Source: Bradyrhizobium sp. AZCC 1693 (GTDB lineage: Bacteria; Pseudomonadota; Alphaproteobacteria; Rhizobiales; Xanthobacteraceae). From it: a stretch of 64,000 bases of DNA. The translations under genes were made by a program, and so were the position numbers. Under the pieces are notes generated by a model. That model saw nothing but the letters and a program-made list of their open reading frames with translations. It ran no database searches and was not told the origin of the DNA. Numbering within the stretch: the stretch's first letter is position 1; each line of letters begins with the position of its first letter. Shown piece by piece: positions 48,808-57,000 of the stretch. The stretch lies in the NCBI RefSeq assembly GCF_036924745.1, contig NZ_JAZHSD010000001.1, positions 2,108,001-2,172,000 on the forward strand, in the 5' to 3' direction.

Positions 48808-49728
48808 ATGCTGCTCTCCAGTATCCCGATTTCAGCGATCCGCGCCTTCGAAGCGGCTGCGCGCACTGGCTCCTTCCGCGACGCTGCGAACGAACTGCAC
48901 CTGACCCCGAGCGCCGTCAGCCACGCCATCCGAAAGCTGGAAAGCACGATGGGTACCACGCTGTTTGAGCGAAGCGCCCGATCGGTCCGGCTCACCCCGG
49001 CCGGCGCAAACCTGATGCGTCATGCCGGCGCGGCGTTCGACAATCTGAGGCGCGGCATCGAGGAAGTCGCCGGTCGTGGGCCACAACTGCTCCGAGTGCA
49101 TTCAGCGCCTAGCTTCGCCGCACAGTGGCTCGCGCCGCGCCTGGCCCGGTTCCTGGCGGCCGAGCCGAAACTGGAGGTGCGGCTCGCCGCCAGCACCGAA
49201 TATGCCCGTTTCAACAACGACGATTTTGATCTGGATATCGTCTATGGTCAGCCCAGAAGCGAGAGCCTTGAGATTGTCTCGCTCGGCGAGGAGACCGTCA
49301 CTCCTCTCTGTACGCCTGAAATCGCGAAGAAGATTCGCAAGCCGAAAGATCTGTTCGGCCAAGTTCTCATTCGGTCAGAGGTCAAGCAAGTGCAATGGCA
49401 CCAATGGTTTGCCGCGAACGGACTTGGGTCTCCGGCGATCCACGGCATGCGCTTTGACCGCAGCTTCCTTGCGATCGCCATGGCGTCGAGCGGTCTTGGC
49501 GTGACGCTCGAGTCGACCCGGCTTGCCGAACGTGAAATCGCGACAGGCAAACTGATCGCGCCGCTCGCCGGCCGTTCAGTCGATATTCGCTATGTCGGAC
49601 ATTACCTCGTATTTCCCCGTGCCAACCAGGAGCGCCGCGCGGTGCGCGCCTTCGTTGACTGGATCGCGGCCGAGCTTTCGCAAGCTGATAGCAAGTCACG
49701 CTTCCTTGAGACGAGAGCGAGAAAGTAA
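48808..49728 (+). CDS. LysR-family regulator, GcvA-like
   Basis: A 306-residue LysR protein of the GcvA branch. Helix-turn-helix: AIRAFEAAARTGSFRDAANELHLTPSAVSHAIRKLE (read over residues 9-44). The effector domain has LRVHSAPSFAAQWLAPRLARF, typical of GcvA-type proteins. It is divergent from the SDR/transketolase unit across 131 bp and is its likely regulator. The ATG at 48808 has no strong ribosome-binding site. Confidence 0.9.
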   Translation: MLLSSIPISAIRAFEAAARTGSFRDAANELHLTPSAVSHAIRKLESTMGTTLFERSARSVRLTPAGANLMRHAGAAFDNLRRGIEEVAGRGPQLLRVHSAPSFAAQWLAPRLARFLAAEPKLEVRLAASTEYARFNNDDFDLDIVYGQPRSESLEIVSLGEETVTPLCTPEIAKKIRKPKDLFGQVLIRSEVKQVQWHQWFAANGLGSPAIHGMRFDRSFLAIAMASSGLGVTLESTRLAEREIATGKLIAPLAGRSVDIRYVGHYLVFPRANQERRAVRAFVDWIAAELSQADSKSRFLETRARK

Positions 49729-49734
49729 TGCGCC

Positions 49735-49960
49735 GCGAGGCCGATCAGGAACTCAACGGCCCCTTCGTGCACCGGCTCCGATTTCCCGCCAGTGCTGCGG
49801 CCGTACTTATCCGAACGGCGAAGCCGGCCGATAACCCGTGTTCTGAGACAGGTCGCCGGGACCAATGAAGAAGAAGTCGATCCCTTGGACCGCAAGCAGT
49901 AGAGCGAAGATCGTACCAACCCTTCCGCTATCAGACTTTAGTCGGCCAGCTTCGCTCACT
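49735..49960 (-). pseudogene. Decayed HpcH/HpaI-type aldolase fragment
   Basis: The minus strand encodes VQGIDFFFIGPGDLSQNTGY in one frame, a hallmark of HpcH/HpaI aldolases (normally followed by a His-Pro region). The likely continuation (SEPVHEGAVEFLIGLAAHYFLALVS) is in a different frame, with the shift near 49810-49825. Only about one third of a normal 250-residue enzyme is recognisable and there is no start or full fold. I read it as the remains of a 2-oxo-3-deoxy-acid aldolase, which fits the neighbouring sugar-acid-type genes. Confidence 0.5.
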
Positions 49961-50101
49961 AGCCTGTCTGGCCGCAGATTTCCGCAACCGCGAGCAAAAC
50001 CATAGCAGGCCGACCCAGGTTGACTTCCTGCCGTATTCTCCAAATACTTGGACCGAGAACTGGAAAAACCAGTCCGGGCAAAAATTCAGTGGGAGGACAC
50101 G

Positions 50102-51412
50102 ATGCCGACTTCACGCAGAACGCTGCTGAAGACTTCCGCCGCTGCCGCCGCCGCATTCAGCCTCGATTGGACACGCGCGCAGGCTCAAGCCGAAACGGTA
50201 CGCATCGGCCTGATCTACGACTTGACCGGCCCCTTTGCTGCCGGCGGCTCGGTCGCCTCCTCGATCGGTGCGCAGATTGCCATCGACCTCGTCAACGAGA
50301 AGGGCGGCATCGGCGGCAAGTACAAGATCTCCCCCATCGCCGCCGATTCCCAGAGCAAGCCCGACGTGGCGATCAACGAGGCCAATCGCCTGATCGACCA
50401 GGAGAAGATCGACATCATCAACGGCGTCTATGCGAGCTCACACGCGGTCCCGCTCGCCGCCAAGGTCGAGCAGCAGAAAAAGATCCTCTGGATTACGACG
50501 GCGGTTTCGACCGCGGTGTTCAAGGACAAGAACTTGCAATACGTCTTTCGCGCGCAGATTCATTCCGACCAGTATGGCCAGGCCTTTGCGAGCTTCATCA
50601 GCGAGCACGCCAAAGCCAAGCTCGGCATGGAGCCCAAGGACGTCAAAGTCGCGCTGATTCACGAGGACGGCCCCTATGGGGTCGGCGTTGCCGCCGCCGA
50701 CGAGGCCTATGCAAAGCAGGCCGGCCTCCAGATCGTGCTCAAGGAAGGCTATTCCGCATCCGCCCCCGACCTCTCGGTGCTGGTGACCAAGATCAAGCGC
50801 GCCAGGGCCGACGTGATCTCGCACGCGGGCTACAACCCCGATATCACCCTGTTCCTGCGCCAGGGGCGAGAGAACGGACTCAAGTTCAAGATGCTGTTCG
50901 GCGCCGGCGCCGGCTACAGCCAGCTCGACAAGCTGCGAGCGACGTTCGGCGCTGATATCGACAATTTCTGCAATATCGATCCGGTGCCGGCGCAATTGCT
51001 CGATCCATCGAAACTCGCGCCCGGGGTCGGCGATCTCACCAAGATCATGATCGCACGCTACAAGGAGAAGACCGGCGCAACCGACGTCCCCCCGCACTGT
51101 TCGATGGGCTTCAACCAGACCTGGGTGCTGCTCAACAACGTGCTGCCCGTGGCAAAAGACAAATACGGCGGCTTCGATCCCGAGGCGGTTCGCAAGGCGG
51201 CGCTCGACGTGGATATCCCGCCGGGCGGCACCATCCAGGGCTATGGCGTGAAATTCTATCCGCCCGGCACACCACTCTCCGGCCAGAACGAGCGCTCGAC
51301 CCCGGTCGTGATGCAGAATGCGGGGGAGCATATCTCGGTGGTTTGGCCGACCAATATCAGGACGCAGGATCCGGTGTTCCCGCTGCCGAAATCGTCGGTA
51401 TATGCGGCGTAG
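50102..51412 (+). CDS. Branched-chain-amino-acid-type ABC transporter binding protein, Tat-exported
   Basis: A 436-residue periplasmic binding protein of the type 1 (LivJ/amide) family. A twin-arginine signal MPTSRRTLLKTSAAAAAAFS starts it; the mature part begins VRIGLIYDLTGPFAAGG and contains the two-lobed family segments DVKVALIHEDGPYGVG and ADVISHAGYNPDITLFLRQ. GGGAGGA lies 5-6 nt before ATG 50102. No permease or ATPase genes are present. Ligands of this large family range from amino acids to aromatic and carboxylic acids, so specificity is open. Confidence 0.9.
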   Translation: MPTSRRTLLKTSAAAAAAFSLDWTRAQAQAETVRIGLIYDLTGPFAAGGSVASSIGAQIAIDLVNEKGGIGGKYKISPIAADSQSKPDVAINEANRLIDQEKIDIINGVYASSHAVPLAAKVEQQKKILWITTAVSTAVFKDKNLQYVFRAQIHSDQYGQAFASFISEHAKAKLGMEPKDVKVALIHEDGPYGVGVAAADEAYAKQAGLQIVLKEGYSASAPDLSVLVTKIKRARADVISHAGYNPDITLFLRQGRENGLKFKMLFGAGAGYSQLDKLRATFGADIDNFCNIDPVPAQLLDPSKLAPGVGDLTKIMIARYKEKTGATDVPPHCSMGFNQTWVLLNNVLPVAKDKYGGFDPEAVRKAALDVDIPPGGTIQGYGVKFYPPGTPLSGQNERSTPVVMQNAGEHISVVWPTNIRTQDPVFPLPKSSVYAA

Positions 51413-51424
51413 GGCTTTCTTTCA

Positions 51425-51580
51425 CCCTCTCCCCTTGTGGGAGAGGGTGGCTTCGATGCGAAGCATCGAAGCCGGGTGAGGGGTCTCTCTCCGCGAATGA
51501 ACCTCTCACAATTGAGTCCGCGGATAGAACCCCTCATCCGGCGCGCTGCGCGCGCCACCTTCGCCCACAAGGGGAGAAGG
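51425..51580. repeat. Nested long inverted repeat (palindromic repeat element)
   Basis: Thirteen bases CTCCCCTTGTGGG at 51429-51441 are the exact complement of 51564-51576, and GGGTGAGGGGT at 51474-51484 pairs 10 of 11 with 51529-51539. Inside the arms are three shorter perfect hairpins: 51425-51433/51439-51447, 51451-51459/51463-51471 and 51540-51546/51550-51556. The element fills the gap between two convergent genes. It looks like a short palindromic repeat of the kind scattered in Bradyrhizobium/Rhodopseudomonas genomes and may also end transcription from both sides. Confidence 0.8.
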
Positions 51581-51594
51581 AAGGGAGATTGCCG

Positions 51595-52764
51595 TTAAAG
51601 CGTGACGCGGCGTCCCTCTTCGGCAGCCCAATAGCCGGCGTAGTTGACCTTGATGGTTTCAAAGGCCAGCGCCAGATCCGAAAGCGGCTGCCGGCCGGTC
51701 GCGACGCATTCCATGAAGTCCTGGATTTCCTGCGTATAGCCGCGCGTCCATTCCTCCTCGAGGCAGACATATTGCCAACCGGTCTTCCGGTCGACCTTTT
51801 CGGTGATGTAGACGCTTGCCAGCTTCTCCTCGCTGGTCTGATAGCTCATCATGTGCGTATTCGGCGTAATGTTGGCGAATAGCGCGCCGCTGCTGGTATA
51901 GGTTTCGATCAAATTGCGCACACCGCCAAGGATCATGTCGCCGGAAAAAACCGTGGCCTTGGTGCCGTCGGAGAAGGTGGCCGTGAGCACGCCCCAATCC
52001 TCGACGTCGACGGGATTGGCCTTGAGCACGGTCCGTTCATCCGGACGCAGGCACGCCGTGACATTACCGACGTCACACGTCACGCTCGCGACGCTGATCG
52101 CCTCGCCACGTGCCTTCGCTTCCACCTGCTTGAGATAGAGCACCGCCGAGAGTGGATGGCATCCCATCCGGATCAGCGAGCCGCCGCCGGTCATCGCCCA
52201 CTGCGCGGCGTGCGCGGCGTGCGAGCCGGAGTGGCTCTCCTCGCCCTTCATGAACAGGATCTTGTCCTTGGTGGCCTTGAGGATCTCCACGGTCTTGGTC
52301 ACCGCCGGTGCGTAGATCCAATCCTCCGCATACATGAAGAGGCGCCCGGTCTTGTTGATCGCCGCGCGGGTCGCTTCCATTTCTTCCAGCACGCGCTCGT
52401 ACATCAGCGCCTTGGATACATGTTTGCCGATCGGAAGCTTGTCACCTTCGCGCCCGAAATAGCCTCCAAATGGCTTTTCGCAGATCACGTGCTTACCGGC
52501 CTGCATCGCATCGACGATCATCGAGGCGTGCAAATTGGGCGGCGTGCAGATGTCGATGACATCGATATCAGCGTCGGCGATCAAGTCGCGAAAGCTGCGA
52601 TACGCCGTCGGGATCTGGTGACGGCGGGCAAACTCGACGACGTGATCGCCTCTGGCCGCCACGGCCCTGACTTCGATATCCACGCCGTATACACGCCGGT
52701 AGGCATGCATGTGCAGCTCGGACACAAAGCCGCAGCCGGCCAGACCGATCCTGATTTTCGCCAT
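51595..52764 (-). CDS. Gfo/Idh/MocA-family oxidoreductase
   Basis: A 389-residue NAD(P)-dependent sugar or polyol dehydrogenase. The Rossmann start is MAKIRIGLAGCGFVSELHMHAY; the family motif CEKPFGG (normally CEKP) follows at about residue 95. The C-terminal alpha/beta domain carries SHAAHAAQWAMTGGGSLIRMGCHPL, containing the usual catalytic Asp/His region in variant form. GGAAGG precedes ATG 52764. It lies 33 bp downstream of the FAH-family gene and probably oxidises the sugar or acid whose dehydrated product that enzyme handles. Confidence 0.92.
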   Translation of the reverse strand: MAKIRIGLAGCGFVSELHMHAYRRVYGVDIEVRAVAARGDHVVEFARRHQIPTAYRSFRDLIADADIDVIDICTPPNLHASMIVDAMQAGKHVICEKPFGGYFGREGDKLPIGKHVSKALMYERVLEEMEATRAAINKTGRLFMYAEDWIYAPAVTKTVEILKATKDKILFMKGEESHSGSHAAHAAQWAMTGGGSLIRMGCHPLSAVLYLKQVEAKARGEAISVASVTCDVGNVTACLRPDERTVLKANPVDVEDWGVLTATFSDGTKATVFSGDMILGGVRNLIETYTSSGALFANITPNTHMMSYQTSEEKLASVYITEKVDRKTGWQYVCLEEEWTRGYTQEIQDFMECVATGRQPLSDLALAFETIKVNYAGYWAAEEGRRVTL

Positions 52765-52797
52765 GGCGGAGTGCCTTCCGGTTGTCGCGGCTCGAGG

Positions 52798-53988
52798 CTA
52801 ATGGCTGCTTCGGCTGAAGCCCTTGCGGCGCATCAAGGCGGCGAACAGCTCGGTCAAGCCGAATTGCCAGGGTTCGCAATCGCCGCTGTGGCGCATCCGA
52901 TTGGTCAACCGGCCGAGCTTCGGGGTTGCGACCGTGACCAGATCGCCTTCCACATGGGTGAACCCCTGCCCTTTCGCGGCACGATCCTGAATCGGCGCGA
53001 ACATGGTGCCGAGGAACAACACGAAACCATCAGGGTATTGATGGTTCTCGTTGATCGTCTGTCCGACGATGTCGGTCGGATCCCGGCTGATCTGGGTCAG
53101 CGACGAAGCGCCATGCAGAACGAAGCCTTCCGGCCCCTTCACCTCCAGCGAGATCTCCATCTTCCTGACGTCGTCGAGCGAGAAGCCCGCGTCGAAGAAC
53201 CGAACGAACGGCCCGATGGCGCAGGACGCGTTGTTGTCCTTGGCCTTGGACAACAGCAGCGCCGAGCGTCCCTCGAAGTCGCGCAAATTGACATCGTTGC
53301 CAAGCGTGGCGCCGACGATGCGGCCGTCGCGCGTCACCACCAGCACCACCTCGGGCTCCGGATTATTCCAGGTCGATTTCGGATGCAGGCCCGCATCCAC
53401 GCAGGTGCCCACCGCCGACAGGACCGGCGCCTTGGTAAACACCTCTGCGTCCGGCCCGATGCCGACTTCGAGATACTGGCTCCAGGCATTCTGGGAAACC
53501 AGCACGTCCTTCACATGCTGCGCTTCGGCCGAACCCGGTTTCAGCCGCGACAGGTCGGTGCCGACAATCCGCGTCACTTCGGCCCGGATCGCCTCCGCCG
53601 AATCCGGATTGCCGCGCGCCCGCTCCTCGATCACCCGCTCCAGCATCGACACCGCGAACGTGACGCCCGCAGCCTTGATCACCTGCAGATCAATCGGGGC
53701 AAGCAGCCATGGCCTGGTCGGATCGCGGGTGTCGGGCGGCGTGTTGCTCAACAGATCCTGCAGCGTGCCTACCCGCTCGCCGGGCGCCGCGCGCAGCGCC
53801 CGCGCCGGATCGGCGGCGGCGGCCAGCTGGCTGGCGGTGGGGAATTCGTCCGTTACGTCGAACACGCCATCCGGGCGGATCGCGACCACCGACGGGGCGG
53901 CAAGATCGGGACGCCAGATCCGCCCCATCAGCGCGGCGCCGGCGAAATCGTCGGGTAGAATGAATGCGGTGTCTGTGGCGATCGGCAT
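52798..53988 (-). CDS. Fumarylacetoacetase-family hydrolase/dehydratase
   Basis: A 396-residue protein with the FAH catalytic domain in its C-terminal half. The metal ligands are in NPEPEVVLVV (two Glu) and the Asp of LGNDVNLRDFEGRSALLLSKAKD. The long N-terminus and total length match bacterial members that act on 2-keto-3-deoxy sugar acids (for example arabonate or fuconate type routes) rather than tyrosine-pathway fumarylacetoacetase. It is followed by the Gfo/Idh/MocA dehydrogenase. An exact substrate cannot be named. Confidence 0.88.
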   Translation of the reverse strand: MPIATDTAFILPDDFAGAALMGRIWRPDLAAPSVVAIRPDGVFDVTDEFPTASQLAAAADPARALRAAPGERVGTLQDLLSNTPPDTRDPTRPWLLAPIDLQVIKAAGVTFAVSMLERVIEERARGNPDSAEAIRAEVTRIVGTDLSRLKPGSAEAQHVKDVLVSQNAWSQYLEVGIGPDAEVFTKAPVLSAVGTCVDAGLHPKSTWNNPEPEVVLVVTRDGRIVGATLGNDVNLRDFEGRSALLLSKAKDNNASCAIGPFVRFFDAGFSLDDVRKMEISLEVKGPEGFVLHGASSLTQISRDPTDIVGQTINENHQYPDGFVLFLGTMFAPIQDRAAKGQGFTHVEGDLVTVATPKLGRLTNRMRHSGDCEPWQFGLTELFAALMRRKGFSRSSH

Positions 53989-54629
53989 CGTGGGGAATCC
54001 TTCGCAAGGTAACGTCTGTGCGGTCAGGGCAGCATCGTCCTTAGAAGGGAACCGCGCGATGGGTCAACACCTTCGAAGGATGTCCGCCTTCAGCATTGCG
54101 GCTCCACGACAAAGCTCATCGCACCGCAACATGAAAATCAGACGATCGGTCAAGCGCAGCCGATTGTGCACGCGCCGCAACCTGCCATGGACGGCATGGC
54201 GATTGAGCTAAGACCTCGAAGAGCTTCGATATCGGGGGAATAGAGCGGGATGGGTTGGAGTCGAATCGATCCGCCATTCGCGCGAAGCCAGCGATCTCGT
54301 GTCCCGGACGCGTGCAGATACGCTTCGGCGGTACACCGCAGGGCCCAGACAAAAATCGCGAAAACAACCCCATACAAAGTAGAATGGGCCCCGGCTCGCA
54401 GCACTCACGCCGCTTGCGTCCGGGGCACGAGATGGTCCGTCGTTACGGCCCAACCTAATCTCATCCTGCTCCAGTCAACGGGGCCGGTCGAGCCAGGGAG
54501 CGGCCGGCCTCGGAAGGTTGCACCACCTCGTTGGCGCTCTCGACATGCGGCTCCGCTGATGGCGATCGCCATCAGCGGAGTTCGAAAATCGGGCAGGATC
54601 AGGCCGGCACCCGTTTCAGGCCGCCGTGT
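53989..54629. other. Intergenic region, no gene seen
   Basis: This 641-bp region lies between the 5' end of the FAH-family gene and the 3' end of the Gfa gene. Open frames exist on both strands but none shows a protein family feature or a convincing ribosome-binding site. Its one clear structure is the palindrome at 54551-54580. Confidence 0.55.
54551..54580. repeat. Perfect 30-bp palindrome
   Basis: Thirty bases, from CTCCGCTGATGG through the centre GCGATCGC to CCATCAGCGGAG, read identically on both strands with no loop. It lies 50 bp beyond the stop of the Gfa gene. No T-run follows on either strand, so it is not a standard intrinsic terminator; it could be a protein-binding site or a cruciform. 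Confidence 0.85.
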
Positions 54630-55199
54630 TCACGCCGCTTTGGCCTTGGCCTTGGCCACGTGGCTCGAGATCGCGTCCATCAAAGGCGGCGACAGGCAAT
54701 CATAAGGCTCGAGCCCGAGTTCCTTCAGCCGGGCCCTGATTCCATCCATCTCGCCCGGCTGGACGCCGGACTCCAGAACGGACGACACGAACGCGGCGAA
54801 CCCCGGAGCAGCCCATCCACCTTCCTGGAACAACTCGGGATGGATGAAGTCGAGGCCGTAGAATGGGTGCCCGGTGTTCTCGATCCGGCCGTACATATGC
54901 GTGCCGCAGGCCTTGCAGGCATAGCGCTGGATCGTCGCCGACGCGTCGACAATCTGCAGCTTGTCGCCGTTCTCGGCCACCGTCACATTGTCGCGCGGGA
55001 CGACGGCGACGACGGAGAAGGTCGCCCCCGCGGGCTTCCAGCATTTGGTGCAGCCGCAGGCGTGGTTGTGGGCCACGTCGCCCTTGATGGCGACCTTGAC
55101 CGGCCTGTCACTGCATTTGCAGACAAGCGTGCCGCCGGCAAAACTGCCGGTCCCCTTCTTTACGCCGTTATCGACCGATGGGTGAATATGAACAGTCAT
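54630..55199 (-). CDS. gfa: Gfa-type (S-hydroxymethyl)glutathione synthase
   Basis: A 189-residue protein of the Gfa family, described as promoting condensation of formaldehyde with glutathione. The zinc-binding cysteines are in [23 protein letters not shown] and [21 protein letters not shown] and the [19 protein letters not shown] segment are typical of the full-length enzyme. GGAGG is upstream of ATG 55199. It follows the formaldehyde dehydrogenase gene by 34 bp and belongs to the C1 operon. Confidence 0.93.
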   Translation of the reverse strand: MTVHIHPSVDNGVKKGTGSFAGGTLVCKCSDRPVKVAIKGDVAHNHACGCTKCWKPAGATFSVVAVVPRDNVTVAENGDKLQIVDASATIQRYACKACGTHMYGRIENTGHPFYGLDFIHPELFQEGGWAAPGFAAFVSSVLESGVQPGEMDGIRARLKELGLEPYDCLSPPLMDAISSHVAKAKAKAA

Positions 55200-55233
55200 G
55201 GCCTATCCTCCTTGTGTTTTAAGTTCTCTAATT

Positions 55234-56340
55234 TCAGAACACGACAACCGAGCGGATCGACTTGCCCTGATGCATGAGATCGAATCCGTGGTTGATCTCC
55301 TCCAGCTTCAGGACGTGTGTGATCATCGGATCGATTTCGATCTTTCCATTCATGTACCAGTCGACGATTTTCGGCACATCCGTGCGGCCGCGCGCGCCGC
55401 CAAAGGCCGTTCCCTTCCAGACGCGGCCGGTCACCAATTGGAACGGCCGGGTGGCGATTTCCTTGCCGGACTCAGCGACCCCGATAACGACCGAGACGCC
55501 CCAGCCGCGATGGCACGCCTCGAGGGCCTGCCGCATCACGGTGGTATTGCCGGTGCAGTCGAAGGTGTAGTCGGCGCCGCCGTCGGTCAGTCCAACCAGA
55601 TGCTGGACGATGTCGCTGACCTTGGTCGGGTTGACGAAATGCGTCATGCCAAAACGGCGGCCCCAATCCTCCTTGGAATCGTTGATGTCGACGCCGACGA
55701 TCTTGTCGGCGCCCACCATCTTCGCGCCCTGGATGACGTTGAGCCCAATACCGCCGAGACCAAATACGACGACGTTGGCGCCCGGTGTCACCTTGGCGGT
55801 ATTCACCACGGCGCCAACGCCCGTGGTCACCCCGCAACCGATGTAACAGCTCTTGTCGAACGGCGCGTCCTCGCGAATCTTTGCCACCGCGATCTCCGGC
55901 AGCACGGTAAAGTTCGAGAATGTCGAGCAGCCCATATAGTGGTAGATCGGCTTGCCCTGATAACTGAAGCGCGAGGTGCCGTCCGGCATCAGCCCCTTGC
56001 CCTGCGTGGCGCGGATGGCGGTACAAAGATTGGTCTTGCCGCTCAGGCAACTTTTGCACTGGCGGCATTCCGGCGTGTAGAGCGGAATCACGTGATCGCC
56101 GGCCTTGACCGACGTCACGCCCGGCCCAACTTCGCGGACGATGCCTGCGCCTTCATGACCGAGGATCGACGGAAAGATTCCTTCGCTGTCGAATCCATCA
56201 AGCGTATAGGCATCGGTGTGGCAGATTCCGGTCGCCTTTATCTCGACGAGAACCTCACCAGCTTTTGGGCCTTCCAGATCAACCTCAACGATTTCGAGAG
56301 GCTTCTTGGCTTCGAACGCGACAGCAGCGCGGGTCTTCAT
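55234..56340 (-). CDS. flhA: S-(hydroxymethyl)glutathione dehydrogenase (class III alcohol dehydrogenase)
   Basis: A 368-residue NAD-dependent zinc enzyme that oxidises S-hydroxymethylglutathione to S-formylglutathione. [12 protein letters not shown] (catalytic zinc), [12 protein letters not shown], the four-cysteine structural zinc loop ([15 protein letters not shown]), [16 protein letters not shown] and [21 protein letters not shown] are hallmarks. ATG 56340 follows GGAGTTTAAG. The S-formylglutathione hydrolase normally completing this route (fghA) is not in the window. Between xoxG and gfa, it takes over the formaldehyde released from methanol oxidation. Confidence 0.97.
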   Translation of the reverse strand: MKTRAAVAFEAKKPLEIVEVDLEGPKAGEVLVEIKATGICHTDAYTLDGFDSEGIFPSILGHEGAGIVREVGPGVTSVKAGDHVIPLYTPECRQCKSCLSGKTNLCTAIRATQGKGLMPDGTSRFSYQGKPIYHYMGCSTFSNFTVLPEIAVAKIREDAPFDKSCYIGCGVTTGVGAVVNTAKVTPGANVVVFGLGGIGLNVIQGAKMVGADKIVGVDINDSKEDWGRRFGMTHFVNPTKVSDIVQHLVGLTDGGADYTFDCTGNTTVMRQALEACHRGWGVSVVIGVAESGKEIATRPFQLVTGRVWKGTAFGGARGRTDVPKIVDWYMNGKIEIDPMITHVLKLEEINHGFDLMHQGKSIRSVVVF

Positions 56341-56412
56341 CTTAAACTCCACATGTTCTTTTCAAGCCGCTGCACGGACCTACGGGACGCGCGCTTTGCA
56401 CGGTCGGCATGA

Positions 56413-56925
56413 TCATTTGGCTCCCATGCAGGACTTCTCTGCCTCAGTGTAGGCGTCGGGTTTGTCTTCACGCTTGGCAGGTCGCACCCGCCCGACCGCG
56501 TCATATGCGCGGGCACGCAAATAGACGTAGAGGTCGTCCATGTAGCAGGCGACATTCGGATTATCGCCGAACGCCGGCATAACGCTCTCTTGCGCGGTGT
56601 TGACGTTCTTGCGACCGCTGGCGACTACGCCCAGGAAATCGCCATAACTCATCGTCTTCAGTGACTCCTGTAGCGCCGGCGCGTAGGTCGATCCCATCCC
56701 GTCAGGGCCATGGCAGACATGGCATTCTGAGTGATAGCGGCGGTAGCCGGAATAGGTGTACCAGTCGACCGTCCCGTCCGGCGCGACCTTGAAGGTCGGG
56801 TTTCCTTCCTTGTCGAGATATTTGCCATCCTCAGATTTGACGGCGGTCGGATCGTCCGCAGCGTGGGCAGCCGGTCCCGTCGCCACAAGCATCAGAGTGG
56901 CTGCAATCAACCAAATTCTACGCAA
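56413..56925 (-). CDS. xoxG: Cytochrome c accepting electrons from XoxF
   Basis: A 170-residue exported class I cytochrome c. Signal peptide (RRIWLIAATLMLVATGPAAHA), a single heme site Cys68-His-Val-Cys71-His72, and a probable axial Met115 in ESVMPAFGDNP. The start appears to be TTG 56925 with GAGGATGAG upstream; an ATG nearby is out of frame. Length and sequence (YTYSGYRRYHSECHVCHGPDG) match the XoxG/PedF-type acceptor. It is 75 bp downstream of xoxF. The binding protein xoxJ often found next to it is absent here. Confidence 0.92.
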   Translation of the reverse strand: MRRIWLIAATLMLVATGPAAHAADDPTAVKSEDGKYLDKEGNPTFKVAPDGTVDWYTYSGYRRYHSECHVCHGPDGMGSTYAPALQESLKTMSYGDFLGVVASGRKNVNTAQESVMPAFGDNPNVACYMDDLYVYLRARAYDAVGRVRPAKREDKPDAYTEAEKSCMGAK

Positions 56926-57000
56926 GAGCTCATCCTCGATATTCGATGTAGATCAACCGGCGCGTGGAACGAGCCACGCGCCGGACGAGGTGGTCCTGCT

